64,000 nt of DNA from Enterobacter asburiae. GTDB lineage: Bacteria > Pseudomonadota > Gammaproteobacteria > Enterobacterales > Enterobacteriaceae. The notes below the pieces were generated by a model. The model saw only the letters and a list, made by a program, of their open reading frames with translations. It did no database searches and was not told the DNA's origin. Below, piece after piece: positions 27,755 through 37,469 of the stretch. Numbering within the stretch: the first letter of the stretch is position 1; every line of letters begins with the position of its first letter. The position numbers and the translations under genes are program-made. Location: the NCBI RefSeq assembly GCF_008080435.1, contig NZ_VRKN01000011.1, positions 45,870 through 109,869 on the forward strand, given 5' to 3'.

Positions 27755-28678
27755 ATGAGTCTGTTACTGGCAATTCTTCAGGCGCTGGTGCTGTTCGCCG
27801 CTGCGCCGCTGCTGTCGGGCATCACGCGCGTGGCGCGCGCCCGGATGCACAACCGTCGCGGGCCTGGCGTACTCCAGGAGTACCGCGATCTCTTCAAACT
27901 GCTTTCTCGTCAGAGCGTGGCACCGGACGCCGCAGGCTGGGTCTTCCGCCTGACGCCGTTTGTGATGGTGGGCGTGATGCTGACCATCGCCACCGCGCTG
28001 CCGGTGGTCACGGTGGGATCGCCGCTGCCGGCGCTCGGCGATCTGATTACGCTTATCTATCTCTTTGCCATCGCCCGTTTCTTCTTTGCGATTGCGGGCC
28101 TCGACACCGGGAGCCCGTTTACCGGCATTGGTGCCAGCCGCGAGGCAATGCTCGGCGTGCTGGTGGAGCCGATCCTGCTGCTGGGGCTGTGGGTCGCCGC
28201 GCAGGTCGCGGGCTCCACCCACATTAGCTTTATCACCCACACCGTTTACCACTGGCCGGTGGCGCGCTCGATCCCGCTGGTGCTGGCGCTGTGTGCCTGC
28301 GCGTTCGCCACCTTTATTGAGATGGGCAAACTGCCGTTCGACCTGGCGGAAGCCGAGCAGGAGCTGCAGGAAGGGCCGCTTACCGAGTACAGCGGCTACG
28401 GCTTTGCGGTGCTGAAGTGGGGTATCAGCCTCAAACAGCTGGTGGTGCTGCAGATGTTTGTCGGCGTCTTCTTCCCGTGGGGGCAGATGACACACTTCTC
28501 CACGGGCGGTCTGGTGCTGGCCATCGTGGTTGCCGTCCTTAAGCTGCTGGTTGGCGTGCTGGTGATTGCCCTGTTTGAAAACAGCATGGCGCGTCTGCGT
28601 TTTGTGGAAACGTCACGCATCACCTGGGCCGGTTTTGGTTTTGCATTTTTAGCGTTCGTCTCCTTGCTGGTGGCGTGA
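27755..28678 (+). CDS. hycD: FHL membrane subunit HycD
   Basis: NuoH-like membrane subunit that joins the soluble hydrogenase arm to the membrane arm. 307 residues, the E. coli length. Typical complex-I subunit-1 motifs are ARMHNRRGPGVLQEYRDLFK in the first cytoplasmic loop and EMGKLPFDLAEAEQELQEG in a later loop. About eight transmembrane helices. hycE follows after 15 bases. Confidence 0.96.
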   Translation: MSLLLAILQALVLFAAAPLLSGITRVARARMHNRRGPGVLQEYRDLFKLLSRQSVAPDAAGWVFRLTPFVMVGVMLTIATALPVVTVGSPLPALGDLITLIYLFAIARFFFAIAGLDTGSPFTGIGASREAMLGVLVEPILLLGLWVAAQVAGSTHISFITHTVYHWPVARSIPLVLALCACAFATFIEMGKLPFDLAEAEQELQEGPLTEYSGYGFAVLKWGISLKQLVVLQMFVGVFFPWGQMTHFSTGGLVLAIVVAVLKLLVGVLVIALFENSMARLRFVETSRITWAGFGFAFLAFVSLLVA

Positions 28679-28693
28679 TTAAAGAGAGTGTTT

Positions 28694-30403
28694 ATGTCTG
28701 AAGAAAAGAAAGGTCAGCAGTATCTCGCCGCGTTGCATCAGGCTTTCCCCGGCGTGGTGCTGGAGGAGTCCTGGCAAACCAAAGACCAGATCACCGTCAC
28801 CATTAAGGTGAACTACCTGCCGGAAGTGGTGGAGTTTCTCTATTACCAGCAGGGCGGCTGGCTGTCGGTGCTGTTCGGTAACGACGAACGCCAGCTGTGC
28901 GGGAACTATGCGGTCTACTACGTGATGTCGATGGAGCAGGGCGAGAAGTGCTGGCTCACCGTGCGCGTTGAGGTCGACCCGAATAAGCCGGAATACCCAT
29001 CCGTCACGCCGCGCGTGCCTGCCGCCGTCTGGGGCGAGCGCGAAGTGCGCGACATGTACGGCCTGGTGCCGGTCGGCCTGCCGGACGAGCGCCGCCTGGT
29101 GCTGCCGGACGACTGGCCGGACGAACTCTATCCGCTGCGCAAAGACAGCATGGACTACCGCCAGCGCCCGGCGCCGACCACCGACAGCGAAACCTACGAA
29201 TTCATCAATGAACTGGGCAGCAAGAAGAACAACGTGGTGCCGATCGGCCCGCTGCACGTCACCTCCGACGAACCGGGCCATTTCCGTCTGTTCGTTGACG
29301 GCGAAAATATCATCGACGCCGACTACCGCCTGTTCTACGTCCACCGCGGCATGGAAAAGCTGGCGGAAACCCGCATGGGTTACAACGAAGTGACGTTCCT
29401 CTCTGACCGCGTGTGCGGTATCTGCGGCTTCGCCCACAGCACCGCCTACACCACCTCGGTGGAGAACGGCATGGGGATCGTGGTGCCGGAGCGCGCACAG
29501 ATGATCCGCGCTATTCTGCTGGAGGTGGAGCGCCTGCACTCGCACCTGCTGAACCTCGGCCTGGCCTGCCACTTCGTCGGCTTTGACTCCGGGTTTATGC
29601 AGTTCTTCCGCGTGCGTGAAGCGTCGATGAAGATGGCTGAGATCCTCACCGGGGCGCGGAAAACCTACGGGCTGAACCTGATCGGCGGGATCCGCCGCGA
29701 CCTGCTGAAGGACGACATGATCCAGACCCGCCAGCTGGCGCAGCAGATGCGCCGCGACGTGCAGGAACTGGTAGACATGCTGCTCAGCACGCCAAATATT
29801 GAGCAGCGCACCGTCGGCATCGGTCGTCTTGACCCGGAAATTGCCCGCGATTTCAGCAACGTCGGCCCAATGGTGCGCGCCAGCGGCCACGCCCGCGACA
29901 CGCGTGCCGATCACCCGTTCGTCGGCTACGGGCTGCTGCCGATGACCGTGCATAGCGAGCAGGGCTGCGACGTCATCTCGCGCCTCAAGGTGCGCATCAA
30001 CGAGGTGTTTACCGCCCTGAACATGATCGACTTTGGCCTCGATAACCTGCCGGGCGGCCCGCTGATGGTGGAGGGCTTCACCTACATCCCGAACCGCTTT
30101 GCCCTCGGTTTTGCCGAAGCGCCGCGCGGGGACGACATTCACTGGAGCATGACCGGCGACAACCAGAAGCTCTACCGCTGGCGCTGCCGTGCGGCGACCT
30201 ACGCCAACTGGCCAACCCTGCGCTACATGCTGCGCGGCAACACGGTTTCCGATGCGCCGCTGATCATCGGCAGCCTTGACCCGTGCTACTCCTGCACCGA
30301 CCGCATGACCGTCGTGGACGTGCGCAAGAAGAAGAGCCAGGTGGTGCCGTACAAAGAGCTTGAGCGCTACAGCATCGAGCGTAAAAACTCGCCGCTGAAA
30401 TAA
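28694..30403 (+). CDS. hycE: Hydrogenase-3 large subunit HycE
   Basis: Catalytic Ni-Fe subunit that evolves H2. From the ATG at 28694 (AGAGAGTGTTT upstream) it is 569 residues, the E. coli length. The N-terminal third resembles NuoC, and the rest is the Ni-Fe subunit: RVCGICGFAHS gives the first nickel cysteine pair and DPCYSCTDRM the second. The arginine in this motif is followed by a 32-residue tail that HycI removes after nickel insertion. No change in the four nickel cysteines. Confidence 0.98.
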   Translation: MSEEKKGQQYLAALHQAFPGVVLEESWQTKDQITVTIKVNYLPEVVEFLYYQQGGWLSVLFGNDERQLCGNYAVYYVMSMEQGEKCWLTVRVEVDPNKPEYPSVTPRVPAAVWGEREVRDMYGLVPVGLPDERRLVLPDDWPDELYPLRKDSMDYRQRPAPTTDSETYEFINELGSKKNNVVPIGPLHVTSDEPGHFRLFVDGENIIDADYRLFYVHRGMEKLAETRMGYNEVTFLSDRVCGICGFAHSTAYTTSVENGMGIVVPERAQMIRAILLEVERLHSHLLNLGLACHFVGFDSGFMQFFRVREASMKMAEILTGARKTYGLNLIGGIRRDLLKDDMIQTRQLAQQMRRDVQELVDMLLSTPNIEQRTVGIGRLDPEIARDFSNVGPMVRASGHARDTRADHPFVGYGLLPMTVHSEQGCDVISRLKVRINEVFTALNMIDFGLDNLPGGPLMVEGFTYIPNRFALGFAEAPRGDDIHWSMTGDNQKLYRWRCRAATYANWPTLRYMLRGNTVSDAPLIIGSLDPCYSCTDRMTVVDVRKKKSQVVPYKELERYSIERKNSPLK

Positions 30404-30412
30404 GGACTCGCC

Positions 30413-30955
30413 ATGTTTACCTTTATCAAAAAAGTGATCAAAACCGGCACGCAGACCAGCAGTTATCCGCTGGAGCCGATGCCGGTAGATAAAAACTTTC
30501 GCGGCAAGCCGGAGCACAACCCGCAGCAGTGCATCGGCTGCGCGGCCTGCGTCAACGCCTGTCCGTCGAACGCCTTAACGGTGGAAACGGATCTCAAAAC
30601 CGGCGAGCTGGCCTGGCAGTTTAACCTCGGGCGCTGCATCTTCTGCGGCCGCTGCGAGGAGGTCTGCCCGACGGTCGCCATTCGCCTGTCGCAGGAATAC
30701 GAGCTGGCGGTGTGGAAGAAAGAAGACTTCCTGCAGCAGTCGCGCTTTGACCTGTGCAACTGCCGCGTCTGCAGGCGCCCGTTCGCCGTGCAGAAAGAGA
30801 TCGACTATGCCATCGCGCTGCTGCAGCACAACGGCGACGCCCGCGCGGAGCATCATCGTGAAAGCTTTGAGACCTGTCCGGAGTGCAAGCGGCAGAAGTG
30901 CCTGCTGCCGTCCGACCGCATTGATATCACCCGCCATATGAGAGAGGCCAGCTGA
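30413..30955 (+). CDS. hycF: FHL ferredoxin-like subunit HycF
   Basis: NuoI-like polyferredoxin in the electron path between HycB and HycG. 180 residues, as in E. coli. Two 4Fe-4S motifs: [12 protein letters not shown] and [12 protein letters not shown]. In the C-terminal half, CNCRVC and CPECKRQKC provide further cysteines. The stop and the hycG start overlap (TGATGG), as in the usual hyc arrangement. Confidence 0.96.
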   Translation: MFTFIKKVIKTGTQTSSYPLEPMPVDKNFRGKPEHNPQQCIGCAACVNACPSNALTVETDLKTGELAWQFNLGRCIFCGRCEEVCPTVAIRLSQEYELAVWKKEDFLQQSRFDLCNCRVCRRPFAVQKEIDYAIALLQHNGDARAEHHRESFETCPECKRQKCLLPSDRIDITRHMREAS

Positions 30956-31719
30956 TGGAGAATTTACTCGGCCCGCGCGACGCTAACGGCATTCCAGTGC
31001 CGATGACGGTGGACGAATCCATCGCCAGCATGAAGGCGTCGCTGCTGAAAAAAATCAAACGCTCGGCCTACGTCTACCGCGTGGACTGCGGCGGCTGCAA
31101 CGGCTGCGAGATTGAGATCTTCGCCACCCTGTCACCGCTGTTTGACGCCGAGCGCTTCGGCATCAAAGTGGTGCCGTCCCCGCGTCATGCGGACATTCTG
31201 CTGTTCACCGGGGCCGTCACCCGCGCCATGCGCTCGCCCGCGCTGCGCGCCTGGCAGTCCGCGCCGGACCCGAAAATCTGCATCTCGTACGGCGCCTGCG
31301 GCAACAGCGGCGGCATCTTCCACGACCTTTACTGCGTCTGGGGAGGCACCGACAAAATCGTGCCGGTTGATGTCTATATTCCGGGCTGCCCGCCGACGCC
31401 CGCCGCGACGCTGTACGGCTTTGCCATGGCGCTCGGCCTGCTGGAGCAAAAAATCCACGCCCGTGAACCGGGCGAGCTGGACAACCAGCCTGCGGCCATT
31501 CTGCACCCGGACATGGTGCAGCCGCTGCGGGTGAAGGTCGACCGCACGGCGCGGAAACTGGCGGGCTATCGCTACGGACGTCAGATTGCCGATGATTATC
31601 TGCGCCTGCTGAGCCAGGGCGAGCATCAGGTCGCACGCTGGCTGGAGGCGGAAAACGATCCGCGTCTCAATGAGATCGTGGCGAACCTGAACAGCATCGT
31701 GGATGAGGCGCGTATCTGA
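30955..31719 (+). CDS. hycG: Hydrogenase-3 small subunit HycG
   Basis: NuoB-like small subunit with the proximal [4Fe-4S] cluster next to the Ni-Fe site. 254 residues. The cluster cysteines are in [34 protein letters not shown] and [16 protein letters not shown]. There is no Tat signal, consistent with a cytoplasm-facing enzyme. It starts on the last base of the hycF stop, and its stop overlaps the hycH start by one base. Confidence 0.96.
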   Translation: MENLLGPRDANGIPVPMTVDESIASMKASLLKKIKRSAYVYRVDCGGCNGCEIEIFATLSPLFDAERFGIKVVPSPRHADILLFTGAVTRAMRSPALRAWQSAPDPKICISYGACGNSGGIFHDLYCVWGGTDKIVPVDVYIPGCPPTPAATLYGFAMALGLLEQKIHAREPGELDNQPAAILHPDMVQPLRVKVDRTARKLAGYRYGRQIADDYLRLLSQGEHQVARWLEAENDPRLNEIVANLNSIVDEARI

Positions 31720-32129
31720 TGAGTGAAACGGTGGTGTTCAGCCAGCTGAGCCGTAAGTTTATTGATGAGAACGATGCCACGCCGGATGCGGCGCAGCAGG
31801 TGGTCTATTACAGCCTGGCGATTGGGCATCACCTCGGGGTGATTGACTGCCTGGAGGCGGCGCTGAGCTGCCCGTGGTCAGCGTACCTGGCGTGGATCGC
31901 CACGCTGGAGGAGGGCAGCACGGCGCGGCGCAAGATGGAAGGCGTGCCGAAGTACGGTGAGATCGTCATCGACGCCAACCACATTGCGATGCTCGCCAAC
32001 GCCTTTGACGCGGCGCTCGGCAGGCAAACCCCCGAGCAGCAGGCGTGGAGCAAAACGCTGCTCGGTATGCTGCACGATATTCATCAGGAGAGCGCCATCT
32101 ACCTGATGGTGAGGAGATTACGTGACTGA
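31719..32129 (+). CDS. hycH: FHL maturation protein HycH
   Basis: Needed to convert the HycE precursor to the mature form, with no catalytic motif recognised. 136 residues, the E. coli length, starting [20 protein letters not shown]. It lies between hycG and hycI, overlapping both. Confidence 0.94.
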   Translation: MSETVVFSQLSRKFIDENDATPDAAQQVVYYSLAIGHHLGVIDCLEAALSCPWSAYLAWIATLEEGSTARRKMEGVPKYGEIVIDANHIAMLANAFDAALGRQTPEQQAWSKTLLGMLHDIHQESAIYLMVRRLRD

Positions 32130-32595
32130 CGTTTTACTGTGTGTCGGCAACAGCATGATGGGCGACGACGGTGCAGGCCCGCTGCTGGCGGAAATGTGTG
32201 CCGCCAATCCGCAGGGCAATTGGGTGGTTATCGACGGCGGCAGCGCGCCGGAAAATGACGTGGTGGCCATCCGCGAGCTGCGTCCGGAGAGACTGCTGAT
32301 TGTCGATGCCACCGACATGGGGCTCAATCCCGGTGAGATCCGCCTGATTGACCCGGATGATATCGCCGAGATGTTTATGATGACGACGCACAATATGCCG
32401 CTGAACTACCTTGTCGATCAGATTAAAGACGACGTGGGCGAGGTACTGTTTTTGGGCATTCAGCCGGACATTGTTGGGTTTTATTACCCGATGACGCCGC
32501 CGGTGAAAGAGGCGGTGGACGTGGTCTATTCACGGCTTGCAGGGTGGGTTGGGGATGGGGGATTCCAACCCCTCACCCCGGCCCTCTCCCCATAG
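32122..32595 (+). CDS. hycI: Hydrogenase-3 maturation endopeptidase HycI, with repeat-derived C-terminus
   Basis: Nickel-checking protease that removes the C-terminal tail of HycE. 157 residues from a GTG start. GNSMMGDDGAGPLL at the N-terminus contains an aspartate that binds nickel; a second ligand is in VDATDMGLNPGEIRLI and the histidine in TTHNMPLNYL. The last eight residues (PLTPALSP) and the stop codon are contributed by a dispersed palindromic repeat (32569-32651), replacing the E. coli-type tail. The catalytic core is unaffected, so function is expected. Confidence 0.95.
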   Translation: MTDVLLCVGNSMMGDDGAGPLLAEMCAANPQGNWVVIDGGSAPENDVVAIRELRPERLLIVDATDMGLNPGEIRLIDPDDIAEMFMMTTHNMPLNYLVDQIKDDVGEVLFLGIQPDIVGFYYPMTPPVKEAVDVVYSRLAGWVGDGGFQPLTPALSP

Positions 32596-32651
32596 GGGAG
32601 AGGGTGTGTTTTGTCCCCTCTCCCCTCCGGGGAGAGGGTTAGGGTGAGGGG
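32569..32651. repeat. Composite palindromic repeat overlapping the hycI end
   Basis: An outer inverted repeat (CCCCTCACCC and GGGTGAGGGG) encloses two hairpins, 32582-32604 and 32615-32638, each CCCTCTCC / GGAGAGGG. The hycI stop falls in the loop of the first. It lies between convergent hycI and ascB and may stop transcription both ways. Partial relatives occur at 55149-55183 and perhaps 42443-42467. Confidence 0.85.
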
Positions 32652-32661
32652 TAAGCACAGG

Positions 32662-34104
<1,443 letters not shown>

Positions 34105-35556
34105 TTATGCTTTTGCTGCGTTGTTCTGTGCCGGTGCGGTCTGCAGGGCGCGCGCTTTTTCGGCCTCGTCTTCGACGGGGATATCCTCAAAGCCGAGTAT
34201 CAGGGTCAAAACAAACGACAGCACCACTGCCAGCCCCATCACGCCAAACACCCAGACGATGGTCATCGGGTTCGCCGGGTCGAAGAACTGCACGCTGGTG
34301 AACAGCCCCGGCGCCGCCATCGAGTGGCTGGCAAGACCGGCCATGCCAGCCACCGCCCCGCAGATAAAGCCGCTGATCAGGCTCGCAATCAATGGGCGTT
34401 TCAGACGTACCGCCACGCCGTACAGGGCCGGTTCAGAGATCCCCGCCATAATGGCGGAGGCTGCCGCCGCCAGCGCCGTCTGGCGCAGCTCCGGGTTTTT
34501 GGTTTTCCATGCCACCGCCAGCGACGAGCCGCCGAGCGACAGGTTGGCGCCGATTTCTGACGGCATCACCATCCCTTCCTTGCCCGTTTCGGCAATGGTT
34601 TGAATGATGGTCGGCGTAAACACGCGGTGCATCCCGGTCATCACCAGCAGCGGCCACAGCGCGCCCATGATGGCGACGGAGAGCCAGCCCAGATAACCGT
34701 GAATGGTGTAGACCAGCGCGGAGATGGCGCTACCGATCCAGATCCCCAGCGGCCCAATCAGCACGATGGCAAGCGGGGCGGCAATCAGCACGATCAGCAT
34801 CGGCTTGAGGAAGTTTTTGGTTACCGCCGGGGTAATGCGATCCACCCAGCGTTCGATGTACGACAGGCACCAGGTCATCACCAGCGCCGGGATGACGGTG
34901 TAGGTATATTTCACCGCCGTCACCGGAATAAAGGCGAACTCAACGTGCTCGCCCTGCGCGGCTTTCGCCATCAGCTCGATAAAGCTCGGGTGCACCAGCA
35001 CGCCCGCGATGGCGATCGCCAGCGACATGTTGGTTTTGAACTTCACCGCCGCCGAGGCCGCCACCATCAGCGGCAGGAAGAAGAAGGCGCCGTCGCCGAT
35101 GACGGTCAGAATAGTGAGCGTCGGCGCGCCTTTTGGCAGCACGCCGGTCATCTCAAGGATCATCGCCAGCAGCTTGACCATCGAACCGCCGATGATCGCC
35201 GGGATCAGCGGGGACATGGTGCCGATCAGCGCGTCGAGGATCCCGGCGCCAATGCGGCGTAAGGTCATCTTCTGCGGACCTTCCGGCACTGCGGGCTGCA
35301 GGTCCGTGGGCAGCAGGCTCACCACTTCGCGGTACGCCTGTGAAACCGTGTTACCAATGATCACCTGGCACTGGTTGTCGTTGCGCACCACGCCGAGGAC
35401 GCCGCTGATGCTTTTCAGGCGTGCAGCGTCGGTCAGGTTTTCGTCTTTCAGTACGAAACGCAGACGCGTCATGCAGTGGGTGACGGCGACAATGTTCTCT
35501 TTGCCGCCCAGCGCGCTGATAACGTCGTTCGCCAGCGCAGCGTAATTTTTGGCCAT
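34105..35556 (-). CDS. ascF: PTS beta-glucoside transporter AscF (EIIBC)
   Basis: Membrane permease and phosphotransfer protein for arbutin, salicin and cellobiose. 483 residues from the ATG at 35556; the frame extends to 35616, but MAKNYAALANDVISALGGKEN is the expected EIIB start. The phosphorylated cysteine is in VTHCMTRLRFVL, and an EIIC domain of about ten helices follows. No EIIA domain, so it depends on Crr or another IIA. An AscG-type operator is 35 bases upstream. Confidence 0.95.
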   Translation of the reverse strand: MAKNYAALANDVISALGGKENIVAVTHCMTRLRFVLKDENLTDAARLKSISGVLGVVRNDNQCQVIIGNTVSQAYREVVSLLPTDLQPAVPEGPQKMTLRRIGAGILDALIGTMSPLIPAIIGGSMVKLLAMILEMTGVLPKGAPTLTILTVIGDGAFFFLPLMVAASAAVKFKTNMSLAIAIAGVLVHPSFIELMAKAAQGEHVEFAFIPVTAVKYTYTVIPALVMTWCLSYIERWVDRITPAVTKNFLKPMLIVLIAAPLAIVLIGPLGIWIGSAISALVYTIHGYLGWLSVAIMGALWPLLVMTGMHRVFTPTIIQTIAETGKEGMVMPSEIGANLSLGGSSLAVAWKTKNPELRQTALAAAASAIMAGISEPALYGVAVRLKRPLIASLISGFICGAVAGMAGLASHSMAAPGLFTSVQFFDPANPMTIVWVFGVMGLAVVLSFVLTLILGFEDIPVEDEAEKARALQTAPAQNNAAKA

Positions 35557-35590
35557 CGGATGTGATCCTGTTATTGTTGTGAGACATGTA

Positions 35591-35603
35591 GGAAACCGGT
35601 TCC
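35591..35603. promoter_or_regulatory. AscG operator upstream of ascF
   Basis: GGAAACCGGTTCC, nearly symmetrical about the central CCGG, resembles the known AscG site (TGAAACCGGTTTCA) and the LacI/GalR half-site pattern. It lies between divergent ascF and ascG. Confidence 0.75.
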
Positions 35604-35770
35604 ACATAATCATCATGAGTTTTTATGAATGAAACAAGATCGCTTTTTGACCATTTTTTCGTTTCGTGACGCGGATCGCAATGGGGCGTCGAAAGCGTGA
35701 TTTCACCGCTACGACAATTTCCCTGCGGTGCAGTACACTGCGCTCCATCAGATACAGACGGAATAACAAC

Positions 35771-36784
35771 ATGACCACGATGCTTGAAGTGGCGAAGCGG
35801 GCAGGCGTTTCGAAAGCCACGGTGTCCCGGGTGCTGTCGGGAAATGGCTACGTCAGCCAGGAGACCAAAGACCGTGTATTTCAGGCCATTGAAGAGAGCG
35901 GCTATCGCCCGAATTTGCTGGCGCGCAACCTGGCAACCAAACGTACCCAGACGCTGGGACTGGTGGTGACTAACACCCTCTATCACGGCGTTTACTTTAG
36001 CGAACTGCTGTTTCACGCCGCGCGCATGACGGAAGAGAAAGGGCGGCAGCTGATCCTGGCGGACGGCAAGCACAGCGCGGATGAAGAGCGCGAGGCGATC
36101 CAGTACCTGCTCGACATGCGCTGCGACGCGGTGATCATCTATCCGCGTTTCCTGAGCGTGGAAGAGATGGATGAGATCGTCGAGAAGTGCGAGCAGCCCA
36201 TTATGGTGCTCAACCGCCGCCTGCGGAAAAACAGCAGCCACAGCGTCTGGTCCGATCATAAAGCCTCCAGCCAGGAGGCGGTGTCACAGCTGATTGCGAA
36301 AGGGCACCGGGAGATCGCGTTTATTACCGGCTCTCTGGATTCCCCCACCGGGGTTGAGCGTCTTTCCGGCTACCGGGACGCGCTGGCGCAGCACGGTATT
36401 CCGCTGCGCGAGGGGCTGATTGCGCAGGGGAAGTGGAACCCCGCCAGCGGCGCGGCGGCGGTTTCCGAACTGCTTGCGCGCGGTGAACGCTTTACGGCGC
36501 TGGTGGCGAGTAATGACGACATGGCAATCGGCGCCATGAAGCAGCTGCACGACAGCGGCGTGGCCGCACCGGACGCGGTGTCGGTGATCGGTTTTGACGA
36601 CGTAGCCATCGCGCCTTATATCGTGCCGTCGCTTTCCAGCGTGCGTATTCCGGTGACGGAGATGATCAAAGAAACCATCAGCCGCCTGATCTTTATGCTC
36701 GACGGCGGTGAGTTTAAATATCAGCAAACCTTCTCCGGCGAGCTGGTGCTTCGCGACTCCGTTATTGACGGCCCGCACCGCTGA
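35771..36784 (+). CDS. ascG: AscG, LacI-family repressor of ascFB
   Basis: 337 residues from the ATG at 35771; the open frame upstream to 35666 is not protein-like. The HTH (MTTMLEVAKRAGVSKATVSR, then VLSGNGYVSQETKDRV) and the hinge RPNLLARNLATKRT are LacI-like; the remainder is the sugar-binding domain. In E. coli, ascG is disrupted or silent in some strains; here it is full length. Divergent from ascFB. Confidence 0.95.
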   Translation: MTTMLEVAKRAGVSKATVSRVLSGNGYVSQETKDRVFQAIEESGYRPNLLARNLATKRTQTLGLVVTNTLYHGVYFSELLFHAARMTEEKGRQLILADGKHSADEEREAIQYLLDMRCDAVIIYPRFLSVEEMDEIVEKCEQPIMVLNRRLRKNSSHSVWSDHKASSQEAVSQLIAKGHREIAFITGSLDSPTGVERLSGYRDALAQHGIPLREGLIAQGKWNPASGAAAVSELLARGERFTALVASNDDMAIGAMKQLHDSGVAAPDAVSVIGFDDVAIAPYIVPSLSSVRIPVTEMIKETISRLIFMLDGGEFKYQQTFSGELVLRDSVIDGPHR

Positions 36785-36822
36785 TGTCGACAGCTGTCAT
36801 CGTCATAAGTGACGATGACAGC
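36785..36822. promoter_or_regulatory. Probable FhlA binding region upstream of hydN
   Basis: TGTCGACAGCTGTCATCGTC followed by ATAAGTGACGATGACA: TGTCGACA plus an inverted pair TGTCATCGTCA / TGACGATGACA. It is in the right place, about 65 bases before the sigma-54 element, and shares TGTCGA with the hyp-hyc and hycA-hycB sites. Confidence 0.65.
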
Positions 36823-36849
36823 GCCGCTGTGATTTTTAAAAACATTTAA

Positions 36850-36862
36850 AATCAATATGTTA
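36850..36862 (+). promoter_or_regulatory. IHF consensus site upstream of hydN
   Basis: AATCAATATGTTA matches WATCAA-N4-TTR at every specified position. It lies between the probable FhlA sites and the sigma-54 promoter, as expected for IHF bending at an enhancer-dependent promoter. Confidence 0.65.
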
Positions 36863-36867
36863 ATCAT

Positions 36868-36883
36868 TGGCACGGTTTATGAA
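36868..36883 (+). promoter_or_regulatory. Candidate sigma-54 promoter of hydN-hypF
   Basis: TGGCAC-GGTTT-ATGAA: the -24 half is perfect; the -12 half keeps TG but has AA in place of the usual C and A/T. It is 35 bases before hydN. Location and flanking FhlA and IHF sites support it despite the weak -12. Confidence 0.6.
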
Positions 36884-36918
36884 TATCTCCGGGCATAACT
36901 GTAATGCTGGAGAAGCAG

Positions 36919-37464
36919 ATGAACCGTTTTATTATGGCCGATGCCAGTAAGTGTATTGGTTGCCGTACCTGTGAAGTGGCGTGCGTGGTTTCCCATCAGG
37001 CGGAGCAGGACTGCGCGTCGCTTACCCCTGACACGTTTTTGCCGCGCATCCACGTCATCAAAGGCGTGAATATTTCTACCGCCGCCATCTGTCGCCAGTG
37101 CGAAGACGCACCGTGCGCCAACGTCTGCCCGAACGGGGCGATTAAACGCGAGAAAGGCTTTGTGCATGTGATGCAGGAGCGCTGCATTGGCTGCAAAACC
37201 TGCGTGGTCGCCTGCCCGTACGGCGCGATGGAGGTGGTTGTCCGTCCGGTGGTACGCAACAGCGGTATGGGGCTGAGCGTGCGTGCGGACAAAGCCGAAG
37301 CCAACAAATGTGACCTGTGCTACCACCGCGACGCCGGTCCGGCCTGCATGGAAGCCTGCCCGACGCACGCGCTGGTCTGCGTGGATCGCGACAAGCTTGA
37401 GCAGATGAGCGCCGAAAAGCGCCGTCGCGCGGCATTCGACACGTCGTCATCGCTGTTGTTCTGA
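36919..37464 (+). CDS. hydN: Electron-transport protein HydN
   Basis: Ferredoxin-like protein linked to formate dehydrogenase-H activity and closely related to HycB. 181 residues from the ATG at 36919, placed by the GGAGAAG ribosome site; another in-frame ATG at 36904 is less likely. Four 4Fe-4S motifs: [37 protein letters not shown] and [18 protein letters not shown]. First in hydN-hypF, with hypF beginning 5 bases after the stop. Confidence 0.95.
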   Translation: MNRFIMADASKCIGCRTCEVACVVSHQAEQDCASLTPDTFLPRIHVIKGVNISTAAICRQCEDAPCANVCPNGAIKREKGFVHVMQERCIGCKTCVVACPYGAMEVVVRPVVRNSGMGLSVRADKAEANKCDLCYHRDAGPACMEACPTHALVCVDRDKLEQMSAEKRRRAAFDTSSSLLF

Positions 37465-37469
37465 ACCGT

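Noticed and set aside
28679..30517. 612-codon open frame on the minus strand opposite hycE
   Set aside because: High-GC shadow of hycE: composition is Arg/His/Val-rich without a recognisable domain, and the plus strand encodes an unmistakable hydrogenase subunit.
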